A stretch of 64,000 nucleotides of DNA, from the NCBI RefSeq assembly GCF_900116495.1, contig NZ_FPAY01000003.1, positions 1 to 64,000 of the forward strand, read 5' to 3'. The notes beneath the pieces are model-generated. The model saw nothing but the letters and a program-made list of their open reading frames with translations. It did not search any database and was not told the DNA's origin. This DNA comes from Arthrobacter sp. ov118. GTDB lineage: Bacteria > Actinomycetota > Actinomycetes > Actinomycetales > Micrococcaceae. The translations under genes were made by a program, and so were the position numbers. Positions 17,580 through 25,559 of this stretch are shown piece after piece; position 1 is the first letter of the stretch; each line of letters begins with the position of its first letter.

Positions 17580-18080
17580 TTAGCGGACCGGATAGACCAG
17601 CGCCGTCGCCACGGCCGAGATCCCCTCGCCGCGGCCGGTGAACCCCAGCCCGTCGCTTGTCGTGGCCGTGACGCTGACCGGCGCTGCGGCGGCGTCGCTG
17701 AGGACCCGCTGGGACTCCTCCCGCCGGGGGCCGAATTTGGGCCGGTTGGCCACGAACTGCACGGCGATGTTGCCGATTTCGAAGCCGTGGGTCCGCACAA
17801 TGCGGGCGGCCTCGGCCAGCAGGGTCACTCCGGATGCCCCCGCGTATTCGGGCCTGTCCGTACCGAAGTGTGTGCCGAGATCCCCGATCCCGCAGGCAGA
17901 GAAGAGCGCGTCGGCGGCGGCGTGCGCCACGGGGTCGCCGTCGGAATGGCCGGACAGCCCCCGCTCGCCTTCCCACAAGAGACCACCGAGCCACAGCGGC
18001 TGCGGCTCGTCCACGGCAGCAAAGGCGTGCACGTCGATCCCGATCCCGGTCCTGGGGATGAGCGGCGGGTTGGCGGACAT
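17580..18080 (-). CDS. ispF: 2-C-methyl-D-erythritol 2,4-cyclodiphosphate synthase
   Basis: A 166-residue enzyme of the non-mevalonate isoprenoid pathway. The metal ligands are seen in GIDVHAF (D16, H18) and the substrate motif in SGHSDGDPVAHAAADALF; TTSDGLGFTGRGEG is near the C-terminus. There are two close ATGs: 18086 overlaps the ispD stop (ATGA), but GGAGGG abuts it, leaving the ideal 6-nt spacing to the ATG at 18080, which I chose. It is translationally coupled to ispD. Confidence 0.95.
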   Translation of the reverse strand: MSANPPLIPRTGIGIDVHAFAAVDEPQPLWLGGLLWEGERGLSGHSDGDPVAHAAADALFSACGIGDLGTHFGTDRPEYAGASGVTLLAEAARIVRTHGFEIGNIAVQFVANRPKFGPRREESQRVLSDAAAAPVSVTATTSDGLGFTGRGEGISAVATALVYPVR

Positions 18081-18082
18081 GC

Positions 18083-18910
18083 TCATCCCTCCACCCACCG
18101 CACGCCGAGGGGTCCCTCAAGGAGCCCCTCGGCCAGGATCAGGTCCAGGGGTGTGGTGATTTTGAGGGACTGGCTTGCGCCGCGCACCGCGTGGACGGGA
18201 ATACCGAGGAGTTCGACGAGCATCGCATCGTCAGTGACAAGGGCCGCCTGGGCGGCGTCGAACCCGGCCGCAGCCTCGTGGGCGCTTCTGAGGGTGCCGA
18301 GGTCAAACCCCTGCGGCGTCTGGACCGCCCGGAGCGATTCCCGGGGTGCCGTGCCGGTGACCAGCTCAGGGGCCACCGCCGCGCCGTCGCCGGTGGTCGG
18401 TTCGACGGTCTTGACGGTGTCCACCACCGGTATCACCGGAATGACGGCCGAGGCACCGGCGCCGAGCGCGGCGGCGACGCGGTGGAAGACGGCCTCCGGC
18501 GCCAAGGCGCGGGCGGCATCGTGGACCAGAACGGATTCAACGCCGGGCAGGAGCGCGGCCATCGCGGCACGCACAGAATCGGCGCGGCTCGCTCCGCCGT
18601 CGACGACCGTCACCACCGGAACCTGGACGCCGTGGCCGGGCACCGCAGCGCGGCCGGAAGCCAACTCCTGCGCGAATGCCTCGCATAGCGCCTGCAGCTC
18701 CGGATCTCCCGGGGGGATGGCAATGCAGATCTGCCCCGCGACGCCGGCGGCCGCCACACCCCGCAGGGCGTGGGTGAGGATGGTGTCCCCGCCAAGGGGT
18801 ACCTTGGCCTTCGGCATGCCATAGCCCAGGCGCTGCCCGGAGCCGGCAGCGACAACAATGACCGCGGTAGCGGCGCCGGCCGGTGACGTGTTCGTCGGTG
18901 CAGTGTCCAT
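18083..18910 (-). CDS. ispD: 2-C-methyl-D-erythritol 4-phosphate cytidylyltransferase
   Basis: A 275-residue nucleotidyltransferase that makes CDP-methylerythritol, the step before the kinase IspE and then IspF. The CTP-binding loop is VVAAGSGQRLGYGMPKAKVPL near the N-terminus; VHDAARAL and the TPQGFDL motif follow in order. The ATG at 18910 has TAGGCT 7 nt upstream and no Shine-Dalgarno sequence. In mycobacteria carD and ispD are also adjacent. Confidence 0.94.
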   Translation of the reverse strand: MDTAPTNTSPAGAATAVIVVAAGSGQRLGYGMPKAKVPLGGDTILTHALRGVAAAGVAGQICIAIPPGDPELQALCEAFAQELASGRAAVPGHGVQVPVVTVVDGGASRADSVRAAMAALLPGVESVLVHDAARALAPEAVFHRVAAALGAGASAVIPVIPVVDTVKTVEPTTGDGAAVAPELVTGTAPRESLRAVQTPQGFDLGTLRSAHEAAAGFDAAQAALVTDDAMLVELLGIPVHAVRGASQSLKITTPLDLILAEGLLEGPLGVRWVEG

Positions 18911-18917
18911 GCGCCCA

Positions 18918-18923
18918 AGCCTA
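18918..18923 (-). promoter_or_regulatory. Candidate -10 of leaderless ispD
   Basis: TAGGCT on the minus strand, 7 nt before the ATG. The same hexamer precedes three other starts in this window. Confidence 0.5.
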
Positions 18924-19037
18924 CGTCCCTGACTACCCCGTTGCGCTATCGGTTGTGGCGGCTGCTATGGGGCGCTCATAAGGACCATAAGTGATAGCTC
19001 AACCGAGGAGGGCGGCGGCTGCAAGAGGACAAGAAGA

Positions 19038-19066
19038 AACCCCGGCGGCCTGGTGCCACCGGGGTT
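19038..19066 (-). terminator. Terminator after carD
   Basis: A stem of AACCCCGG and its complement closes a short loop, followed on the minus strand by TTTCTTCTT. It lies 55 bp beyond the carD stop and separates carD from ispD. Confidence 0.7.
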
Positions 19067-19121
19067 CGATTCTTTTTCTGTGCCGGCTCCTGCTGGGGCC
19101 GGCCCTGGTAATCATCCTGCG

Positions 19122-19604
19122 TCAGGAAGCCAAGACCTCGTCGAGAACGCTTGCGGCCTTCTCTTCATCCGTCTTTTCAGCCAGTGCCAGTTCCGAAATG
19201 AGGATCTGGCGGGCCTTGGCCAGCATGCGCTTCTCTCCTGCGGAGAGACCCCGGTCGTGATCGCGGCGCCAAAGGTCACGGACGACCTCTGCTACCTTGA
19301 TGACGTCGCCGGAAGCTAGCTTTTCCAGGTTTGCCTTGTAACGACGTGACCAGTTGGTGGGTTCTTCAGTGAACTCGGCGCGCAGCACGTCGAACACGTG
19401 CTCCAAGCCTTCCTTGCCCACCACGTCCCGAACCCCAACCAGGTCAACGTTTTCTGCTGGAACTTCAATGGTCAGATCACCCTGAGCCACCTTGAGCTTG
19501 AGATACATCTTCTCTTCGCCCTTGACGGTGCGCATCTTGATTTCTTCAATTTTCGCTGCACCGTGGTGAGGGTAAACTACTGTCTCGCCGACCTCAAAAA
19601 CCAT
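19122..19604 (-). CDS. carD: CarD-family RNA polymerase-binding transcription regulator
   Basis: A 160-residue protein that binds the RNA polymerase beta subunit and stabilises open complexes, notably at rRNA promoters. The N-terminal Tudor-like RNAP-interaction domain (MVFEVGETVVYPHHGAAKIEEI) spans about 1-60 and a helical DNA-binding domain fills the rest (NWSRRYKANLEKLASGD, and so on). The ATG at 19604 has AAGGGG about 7 nt upstream. An upstream in-frame ATG would give a weak extension and is not chosen. Confidence 0.95.
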   Translation of the reverse strand: MVFEVGETVVYPHHGAAKIEEIKMRTVKGEEKMYLKLKVAQGDLTIEVPAENVDLVGVRDVVGKEGLEHVFDVLRAEFTEEPTNWSRRYKANLEKLASGDVIKVAEVVRDLWRRDHDRGLSAGEKRMLAKARQILISELALAEKTDEEKAASVLDEVLAS

Positions 19605-19926
19605 GTGGACATTCCCCTTTCCCGCAGACCAGTTTATCACGATTAAGGCATACAACTGGCCTCCAAAGGGGTCCGGAACCGCATGAATCCGCGGAAAATG
19701 ACCCTAATCCACCCCCGCAAACCCCTTGACGAATGCGGATAATAGTGCCTTCGGCGCCAACTGCCAAGAGGTTTCGGGCCCAGCCCCGAGCCGCCATGCT
19801 GCCCGGGACGCACTCGGCTGCGCGCTCATGGGCGCACTTATGTGTAGGGGCCGAATCCTTGTTTGAGGCCGTTTGCGGCTAGGCTATGGCTGAATAATGT
19901 TTCAAGATTCTCAAGGAGTGCGTGAC
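19605..19926. other. Divergent intergenic region carD / lipoprotein
   Basis: Non-coding, 322 bp. It holds the carD ribosome site on the minus strand and AAGGAG for the lipoprotein at 19913-19918. A possible promoter for the lipoprotein is TTGAGG (19863-19868), a 16-nt spacer, then TATGGC (19885-19890). CCAGTT and AACTGG form a loose inverted repeat about 25 bp apart near 19630. I see no gene or RNA here. Confidence 0.5.
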
Positions 19927-20517
19927 GTGCGTTTCACTGCGATGAACCGGGGCCAGCGCGGCAAGCTGGCAATGGCAACGGCTGCACTTGGCATCGGCCT
20001 GCTGTCCGTGACCGGCTGCGGCTACATCAATCCCCAGCAGACGGCGGAGCAGTACTCGGCATCGGACGGAACACGCACCGACCTCGGACCGCTGCAGTTG
20101 CGCAACTTCATCATTATTTCCGACGGCGAAGACAAGCCGGGCCGCGTGATCGGCGCCGTGTACAACCCCTCCTCCCAGGACGCGGTGCTGACCATCAAGG
20201 GCGCACAGGGCTCACAGGCCGAGGTCCCGGTCAAGCAGCACTCGTACACGATGCTCAACGACACCACCGAGGCAAAGATTCTGATCCCCGCCGGCGCCAA
20301 GCCGGGCGGCCTCGCCGAGGTCACCATCTCCGATGACGCCAGCAGCCAGGACGCCAAGTTCGCGGTTCCCGTTCTGGACGGCACGATCGTCGACTACAAG
20401 TCGTACCTGCCGACGCCGGAGCCCACGGCCAGCAGCACCGCCACGTCGACAGAGACGGCAACCTCCACCGAGTCGGCCACGGCCACGCCGACGCCGAGCA
20501 GCACCGCGGGGCACTAA
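19927..20517 (+). CDS. Secreted lipoprotein with Ser/Thr-rich tail
   Basis: A 196-residue protein with a basic start, a hydrophobic stretch and the lipobox SVTGC (cysteine 31). Residues about 35-165 look like a beta-rich extracytoplasmic domain (LRNFIIISDGEDKPGRVIGAVYNPS, and so on). The last 35 residues are a low-complexity Thr/Ser/Ala/Pro tail of the kind that spans or decorates the wall. The GTG at 19927 has AAGGAG 8 nt upstream. It is convergent with regX3 across a shared terminator. The function is not recognised; copper-chaperone-like folds have similar layouts, but no metal-ligand pattern is visible. Confidence 0.8.
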   Translation: MRFTAMNRGQRGKLAMATAALGIGLLSVTGCGYINPQQTAEQYSASDGTRTDLGPLQLRNFIIISDGEDKPGRVIGAVYNPSSQDAVLTIKGAQGSQAEVPVKQHSYTMLNDTTEAKILIPAGAKPGGLAEVTISDDASSQDAKFAVPVLDGTIVDYKSYLPTPEPTASSTATSTETATSTESATATPTPSSTAGH

Positions 20518-20539
20518 CCTCCACCGCTGGACGCATTGC

Positions 20540-20575
20540 AAAAAGGAGGGGCACCCGCGGGTGCCCCTCCTTTTT
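20540..20575. terminator. Bidirectional terminator, lipoprotein / regX3
   Basis: A perfect 36-bp inverted repeat begins with AAAAA and ends with TTTTT, so each strand has a GC-rich stem followed by a U-run. It lies between the ends of two convergent genes. Confidence 0.92.
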
Positions 20576-20590
20576 GCCTGCGGCTAGCCC

Positions 20591-21271
20591 TTAGGGCTCG
20601 AACTTGTAGCCCAGCCCCCGGACGGTGATCAGGTACCGCGGCGCAGAGGCATCCGGCTCAATCTTGCTGCGGAGCCGCTTGACGTGGACGTCGAGGGTCT
20701 TGGTGTCCCCCACGTAGTCGGAGCCCCAAACCCTGTCAATGAGCTGGCCGCGGGTCAGAACCCGGCCCGAGTTGCGCAACAGCATTTCCAGCAGCTCGAA
20801 CTCTTTGAGCGGCAAGGCGACCTGCTCGCCTCCGACGCTGACCACATGGCGTTCGATGTCCATCCGGACCGGACCGGCCTGCACCGTGCTGGAGACGAGC
20901 TCCTCCGGTTCGCTCTGGCGGCGCAGCACGGCACGGACCCGGGCGACAAGCTCCCGGGAGGAGTAGGGCTTGGTGACGTAGTCGTCGGCGCCCAGTTCCA
21001 GGCCCACCACCTTGTCGATTTCCGAGTCCTTCGCCGTCAGCATGATCACGGGCACGCCCGAGCGTTGCCTGAGCTGGCGGCAGACCTCGGTGCCCGACTG
21101 GCCCGGCAGCTGCAGGTCCAAGAGCACCAGGTCGGCACCGTTGCGGTCGAATTCCGTGATGGCGTCCAGTCCGTTGTCCACCACCTCCACTTCAAACCCT
21201 TCCTTGCCCAGCAGATAGGACAGGGGGTCGCTGAAGGACTCCTCGTCCTCGACAATCAGAATCCGGCTCAA
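20591..21271 (-). CDS. regX3: Phosphate-responsive response regulator RegX3
   Basis: A 226-residue OmpR/PhoB-type regulator. The receiver domain is at 1-120, with the acidic pair E8/D9, phosphorylated D52 in LVLLDLQLPG and K101 in TKPYS; the winged-helix domain ends in LITVRGLGYKFEP. It is paired with senX3 by a 4-bp overlap and lies next to phoU, so it should control phosphate-starvation genes by binding PHO boxes such as that at 22570-22613. Confidence 0.93.
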   Translation of the reverse strand: MSRILIVEDEESFSDPLSYLLGKEGFEVEVVDNGLDAITEFDRNGADLVLLDLQLPGQSGTEVCRQLRQRSGVPVIMLTAKDSEIDKVVGLELGADDYVTKPYSSRELVARVRAVLRRQSEPEELVSSTVQAGPVRMDIERHVVSVGGEQVALPLKEFELLEMLLRNSGRVLTRGQLIDRVWGSDYVGDTKTLDVHVKRLRSKIEPDASAPRYLITVRGLGYKFEP

Positions 21272-22509
21272 GCGCTAGCTCCTTGCTCATGGACGCCGGC
21301 GGCGTCACGTCGTTGCGGTCTGTGGTCCCGGCCGGAAGGGTGGGCAGCGGCTTTGCCCGCCTCGGGGACGTCACCGTCGTCCTGGCCTTCCATCTCGGGA
21401 AGTCGGATGGTGAACGTGGAACCCTGGCCGGGCTGGGACCACACGGTCACCTCGCCGCCATGGTTGGAAATGACGTGTTTGACGATGCTCAGGCCCAGGC
21501 CCGTGCCGCCGGTCTGCCGCGACCGGGCGGCATCGACACGGTAGAAGCGCTCGAAGACACGCTCCTGGTCCTCAGCGCTGAGCCCTTCGCCCTGGTCCGT
21601 CACCGAGACGGCCACGAGGCCGTCTTTGGCCCGGATGCCGACGCCCACCTTGGAGTTCTCGGGCGAATAGCGGATGGCGTTGTCGATCAGGTTGCGCAGC
21701 GCGGTGACGAGCAGGTCCTGGTCGCCGTAGACCACGGAGTCCGCTTTCCCCCCGACCACGAGCCGGATGTTCTTGTTCTCGGCGGGCAACTGGGAGCGGT
21801 CCACGGCCTCGCTGACCACGGTGTTGATGTCCACAGGGCGGCCCTGCTGGGCGACGTTGGCGCCCTGAAGCCGCGAGAGTTCAATGATGTCCTGGACCAG
21901 GGCCGCAAGCCGCGTCGACTCCTTGTGCATCCGCTTGGCAAACCGCTTGACAGCGTCGGGGTCCTCAGCGGACGATTCGAGCGCCTCGGCCAGGAGCGAG
22001 ATCGCCCCGACCGGTGTCTTCAGTTCGTGGGAGACGTTCGCGACAAAGTCGTTGCGGACTTCCTCAGTGCGGGTGAATTCGGTGCGGTCGTCGGCGAGCA
22101 GGAGGATATATTCCTCGGTGATCACGGCTGCCCGGACCTGCACGATGATCGTCCCCTGGCCGAGGGGGCCCCGCGGCAGGTCCAGCTGCTTTTCGAGGAT
22201 CACTCCGTCCCGCCGCACCTTGGCGGTCAATTCCAGCAGCTGCTGGTGCACCACGGTGTGGCCGCGGACCAGGCCATAGGCGTAGGCGGCAGGGCTGGCG
22301 CGGACCACGCCGTCGATCGCGTCCACCACCACGAACGCACGGCCGAGGACGGCGAGGACCTCCGCGGCGCCGTCGGGCAGCGAGGGGTCCTCGACGTCGA
22401 CGTCGACAATCTGGCGCTGCTGCTCACTGACCCGAAATGCGAGTACGCCGAACATGCCAACCGAGAGGCCGATCAGGCCGGCGATGACGCCGATGAGCAT
22501 TGGATCCAC
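21268..22509 (-). CDS. senX3: Sensor histidine kinase SenX3
   Basis: A 413-residue membrane kinase with one N-terminal transmembrane helix (about residues 4-25), a PAS-like region, then the dimerisation/phosphoacceptor motif FVANVSHELKTPVG with H161, and an ATPase domain with N, G1 (DQGEGLS) and G2 (GTGLGLSIVKH) boxes. It phosphorylates RegX3; PhoU next door is thought to restrain this system when phosphate is plentiful. The GTG at 22509 is preceded by TAAGCT and 6 nt; the ATG three codons later is an alternative start. Confidence 0.93.
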   Translation of the reverse strand: MDPMLIGVIAGLIGLSVGMFGVLAFRVSEQQRQIVDVDVEDPSLPDGAAEVLAVLGRAFVVVDAIDGVVRASPAAYAYGLVRGHTVVHQQLLELTAKVRRDGVILEKQLDLPRGPLGQGTIIVQVRAAVITEEYILLLADDRTEFTRTEEVRNDFVANVSHELKTPVGAISLLAEALESSAEDPDAVKRFAKRMHKESTRLAALVQDIIELSRLQGANVAQQGRPVDINTVVSEAVDRSQLPAENKNIRLVVGGKADSVVYGDQDLLVTALRNLIDNAIRYSPENSKVGVGIRAKDGLVAVSVTDQGEGLSAEDQERVFERFYRVDAARSRQTGGTGLGLSIVKHVISNHGGEVTVWSQPGQGSTFTIRLPEMEGQDDGDVPEAGKAAAHPSGRDHRPQRRDAAGVHEQGASA

Positions 22510-22515
22510 GGCTCC

Positions 22516-22521
22516 AGCTTA
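22516..22521 (-). promoter_or_regulatory. Candidate -10 of leaderless senX3
   Basis: TAAGCT on the minus strand, 6 nt before the GTG. It lies about 50 bp from the PHO-box array, on the side expected for activation. Confidence 0.45.
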
Positions 22522-22569
22522 TGCTCTGCGGCATCGCCGGAACCGAAACTCCGTGTGATTCCGGTACCG

Positions 22570-22613
22570 GTTCAGCTAACGTTCACCTAGAGGGGTGCAA
22601 CAGTTCACCGGAC
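22570..22613. promoter_or_regulatory. PHO-box-like array of 11-bp direct repeats
   Basis: GTTCAGCTAAC (22570), GTTCACCTAGA (22581), a degenerate unit (22592) and GTTCACCGGAC (22603) fall in exact 11-bp register. Direct repeats of GTTCACC plus 4 nt are the known binding pattern of actinobacterial PhoP/RegX3-type regulators. The array lies between the divergent senX3-regX3 and phoU genes, so it could serve both. Confidence 0.75.
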
Positions 22614-22707
22614 ACTGAAAGAGTTGACAGCTGGAGCGCCGGGAGGTGCGCCGAAATACGCCTGCCACTTCAATTGCAGGCAATATTTCCGAGGAAAGGA
22701 CGCACAC

Positions 22708-23370
22708 GTGCGTAAGGTTTTTCAGGAGGAGCTCGCCCAGGTAAGGGAGCAGCTCGTCGAGATCTCAACGCTGGTCACCGAGGCCATCGACAAGGCCACG
22801 ACGGCTTTCGCGGGCGCCGATATCGACCTGGCCGAGGACGTGATTGCCGCCGATGCCCGGATCGATTTCCTGCAAAACAGCCTCGACGAGCGTGCCATCG
22901 ACATCCTGGCCCTGCAAGGACCGGTGGCGAGTGACCTGCGCACGCTCGTCGGTTCGCTGCGGATGAGCGCTTCGCTGGAACGCATGGGCGACCTCGCCCG
23001 CCACCTGGCCCAGCTGGCGCGGTTGCGCTATCCCGCGTCCGTCGTCCCGGATCAGCTGCAGGAGACCTTCAAAAACTTCGCGGAGCTGGACCTGCTGATC
23101 GCCCAGAAGCTCACGGAGCTGCTCGCCACCCGCGACCTCGGCGTTGCCCGGGACATCCTGAAAGCCAATTCCGCCGTCAACGACCTGCATCTGAGCGTGT
23201 TCCAGGCGATCGCGCGCAGCGACTGGCAGGAGTCGCCGGCCACCACGGTGGACGTTGCCCTTGCCAGCCGCTACTTTGAGCGCTTCGCCGACCACGGCGT
23301 CTCGGTCGCCCAGAAGGTCACCTATCTGGTCACCGGCGCGTGGCAGCCGAACGGCATCGAACACAGCTGA
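22708..23370 (+). CDS. phoU: Phosphate-signalling regulator PhoU
   Basis: A 220-residue all-helical protein with the two PhoU repeats; the metal-binding motifs are represented by ERMGDLARHLAQLA in the first half and RYFERFADHGVSVAQKV in the second. It damps the SenX3-RegX3 system and Pst transport when phosphate is sufficient. The GTG at 22708 is preceded by GGAAAGGA at good spacing; longer in-frame starts lie in the PHO-box region and are unlikely. Confidence 0.92.
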   Translation: MRKVFQEELAQVREQLVEISTLVTEAIDKATTAFAGADIDLAEDVIAADARIDFLQNSLDERAIDILALQGPVASDLRTLVGSLRMSASLERMGDLARHLAQLARLRYPASVVPDQLQETFKNFAELDLLIAQKLTELLATRDLGVARDILKANSAVNDLHLSVFQAIARSDWQESPATTVDVALASRYFERFADHGVSVAQKVTYLVTGAWQPNGIEHS

Positions 23371-23393
23371 CACCGGCGTCGGCGCAGATACAA

Positions 23394-23433
23394 CGACGGC
23401 GTCCGGTCACCTTGGGGTGACCGGACGCCGTCG
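23394..23433. terminator. Hairpin between convergent phoU and gpmA
   Basis: A perfect 18-bp stem (23394-23411 with 23416-23433) and a 4-nt loop. There is no long U-run, so it is either an atypical terminator or a structural barrier between convergent transcripts. Confidence 0.65.
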
Positions 23434-23481
23434 TACGTTCTAGAGCATCCTGCGCTTCGCGTGTTGCGGGGCGGGAACCGC

Positions 23482-24228
23482 TTACTTCTTGCCCTGGTTG
23501 GCGACTGCCTTGATGGACTCGGCAGCGGCTTCGGGGTCCAGGTACGTGCCGCCCGGGTTCAGCGGCTTGAAGTCCTCGTCCAGTTCGTAGACCAACGGGA
23601 TGCCGGTGGGGATGTTCAGGCTGGCGATGTCCTCGTCGCTGATCCCGTCCAGGTGCTTCACCAGTGCCCGGAGCGAGTTGCCGTGGGCGGTGATCAGCAC
23701 GGTCTTGCCGGCCTTGAGGTCATCCTTGATCTCCGATTCCCAGTACGGCATCAGGCGGATGAGGACATCCTTGAGGCACTCGGTGCGGGGAATGGTGTCG
23801 CCCAGGTCCGCGTACCGCGGGTCGCCGAACTGGGAGAACTCGGAATCGTCGGCCAGCGACGGCGGCGGGGTGTCGTAGGAACGGCGCCACAGCATGAACT
23901 GCTCCTCGCCGAACTCGGCGAGCGTCTGGGCCTTGTCCTTGCCCTGCAGCGCGCCGTAGTGGCGCTCGTTGAGGCGCCAGTCACGCTTGACGTCGATCCA
24001 GCCGCGGTCCGCCGTTTCGAGGGCCAGGTTTGCCGTGTTGATGGCCCGCTTCAGCCGCGAGGTGTAGAGGATGTCGGGGAGGATATCGTGCTCCACGAGC
24101 AGCTCGCCGCCGCGAACCGCCTCCTTGCGGCCCTGATCGTTCAGGTCAACGTCCACCCAGCCGGTGAACAGGTTCTTGGCGTTCCATTCGCTGTGGCCGT
24201 GGCGCAGCAGAATCAGCTTGTAGGTCAT
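23482..24228 (-). CDS. gpmA: 2,3-bisphosphoglycerate-dependent phosphoglycerate mutase
   Basis: A 248-residue glycolytic enzyme. The phospho-histidine motif LLRHGHSEWN is near residue 10; ERHYGALQG and the second catalytic histidine in LITAHGNSLRALVKHL follow at the usual distances. The ATG at 24228 gives the family-typical MTYKLILLRHG start; an ATG three codons earlier is less likely. AGGA lies upstream, but TAGGAT also ends 7 nt before the start, so the mRNA may be leaderless. Linkage to senX3-regX3 is as in mycobacteria. Confidence 0.95.
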   Translation of the reverse strand: MTYKLILLRHGHSEWNAKNLFTGWVDVDLNDQGRKEAVRGGELLVEHDILPDILYTSRLKRAINTANLALETADRGWIDVKRDWRLNERHYGALQGKDKAQTLAEFGEEQFMLWRRSYDTPPPSLADDSEFSQFGDPRYADLGDTIPRTECLKDVLIRLMPYWESEIKDDLKAGKTVLITAHGNSLRALVKHLDGISDEDIASLNIPTGIPLVYELDEDFKPLNPGGTYLDPEAAAESIKAVANQGKK

Positions 24229-24307
24229 GGTTTTCATCCTAGCCGAGCCCCCGAGCGCGGCGCTGAGCGTTACATCACACGCCCCGCGTCCCCTTCGCAG
24301 GGGCAGG

Positions 24308-24313
24308 TAGGCT
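24308..24313 (+). promoter_or_regulatory. Candidate -10 of a leaderless methyltransferase gene
   Basis: TAGGCT ends 6 nt before the GTG at 24320; no ribosome site is present. Confidence 0.45.
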
Positions 24314-24319
24314 TGTCCG

Positions 24320-25156
24320 GTGGTGCAGAAGGCTGAACGGGTACTGGCCCCCCGGAAACAGGGCGGAGCCAGAGGCGGCAGACCCGTCGGCAACGTGACC
24401 CGCGGAACCACCAACCCCAACCGGATGCGCCGCGTGGACCGCTGGCTGACCGGAGCGCAGGTCCGGCGGTGGCGCGGCGCGGCCCATCCCCTCGCCGTCG
24501 ACCTTGGCTACGGTGCCTCGCCGGCCACCGCCGTCGAACTCTTCGAACGCCTCACCACTGTCCGCCCGGACACGCGAATGGTGGGGATCGAAATCGAACC
24601 GGAGCGGGTCCGGCAGGCCAAGCCGCTGGAACAGCCCGGCCTGAGTTTCCAGCTGGGCGGCTTTGAGCTGCCCGTGGCCGGAGATCCCATGCTGGTCCGC
24701 GCCTTCAACGTGCTGCGGCAGTATGAGGAAGCCGACGTGCCGGGCATCTGGCGGCTGGTGCAGGACCGTCTCGCGCCGGGCGGGCTGTTCATCGACGGCA
24801 CCTGCGATGAGATCGGGCGCCGCGCCGCCTGGGTGGCGCTGGATGCCAAGCGGCCGCTGAGCCTGAGCATCTCCATGCGGTTCGGTTCATTCACGCTGCC
24901 CTCGGACGCCGCCGAACGGCTGCCGAAGGCGCTGATCCACCGCAACGTTCCCGGGGAGAAGGTCCACGCCTTCCTCCAGGCGATGGACCAGGCCTGGCTG
25001 GAGGCGGCGCCACTGGCGTCGTTCGGAAACCGTCAGCGCTGGTCAGCAATGTGCCGGACCCTGCTCGACGCCGGCTGGCCGGTCCAGGACGGGCCGTCGC
25101 GCTGGCGGCTGGGCGAAGTGACGGTCGGCTGGGAAGCCGTGGCGCCGGGGAGTTAG
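24320..25156 (+). CDS. Class I SAM-dependent methyltransferase-like protein
   Basis: A 278-residue protein with a recognisable SAM-binding loop AVDLGYGASPATAVEL (about residues 59-74) and an acidic second strand, GIEIEPERVRQAK. The N-terminal 35 residues are basic and probably disordered. The substrate is unknown. It is divergent from gpmA with 91 bp between the starts. The length and the loop fit the uncharacterised actinobacterial methyltransferases commonly annotated at this place. Confidence 0.75.
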   Translation: MVQKAERVLAPRKQGGARGGRPVGNVTRGTTNPNRMRRVDRWLTGAQVRRWRGAAHPLAVDLGYGASPATAVELFERLTTVRPDTRMVGIEIEPERVRQAKPLEQPGLSFQLGGFELPVAGDPMLVRAFNVLRQYEEADVPGIWRLVQDRLAPGGLFIDGTCDEIGRRAAWVALDAKRPLSLSISMRFGSFTLPSDAAERLPKALIHRNVPGEKVHAFLQAMDQAWLEAAPLASFGNRQRWSAMCRTLLDAGWPVQDGPSRWRLGEVTVGWEAVAPGS

Positions 25157-25193
25157 GCCGTTGCTGTCATCGGGGGCCAGTTACCGGGGGCAG

Positions 25194-25547
25194 TCACCAG
25201 GGGCCGTATGGCCCCATGTTGCGGCCACGGCCGGCGTCCTTGACGGCGGGGCGCACGTCGGCGAGGTACACGGACGCCGCCGTCACCGCCGCCAGCCCGA
25301 AAATGCCGAGCGAGCTCGCGCCCCCTCCACTGCCCAGTTGCGAGAGCAGGGAGAACAGGCCCACCGCGAACGCACCGCCGGTTAGGGCCAGCCAGAACGT
25401 CTTGGTCCGCTTCGACACGGCCTCGAACGCGTTGGCCTTGTGCCGGAGGCAGTCGAAAAACGCCCAGGCCTCCAGGGCAAAGGCCACGACCGCCAGGACC
25501 AGGTAGATCCCGGATTCGACAAAGAAAATAAGCATGCGTCCGTCCAC
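25194..25547 (-). CDS. DUF2516-family membrane protein
   Basis: A 117-residue protein with a hydrophobic helix at about 6-30 (FFVESGIYLVLAVVAFALEAWAFFDCL), a short basic loop with KRTKTFW, and two further hydrophobic segments, then a polar tail. The length and the AFFDCLR motif match the actinobacterial DUF2516 family, whose function is unknown. A GTG at 25547 is preceded by TAGGCT and 6 nt; an ATG four codons later is the other candidate. It follows the PLP enzyme by 9 bp on the same strand. Confidence 0.78.
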   Translation of the reverse strand: MDGRMLIFFVESGIYLVLAVVAFALEAWAFFDCLRHKANAFEAVSKRTKTFWLALTGGAFAVGLFSLLSQLGSGGGASSLGIFGLAAVTAASVYLADVRPAVKDAGRGRNMGPYGPW

Positions 25548-25553
25548 TCCCTT

Positions 25554-25559
25554 AGCCTA
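25554..25559 (-). promoter_or_regulatory. Candidate -10 for the DUF2516 gene
   Basis: TAGGCT on the minus strand, 6 nt before the GTG. It overlaps the stop codon of the upstream PLP-enzyme gene, so it would be a promoter inside the operon. Confidence 0.4.
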
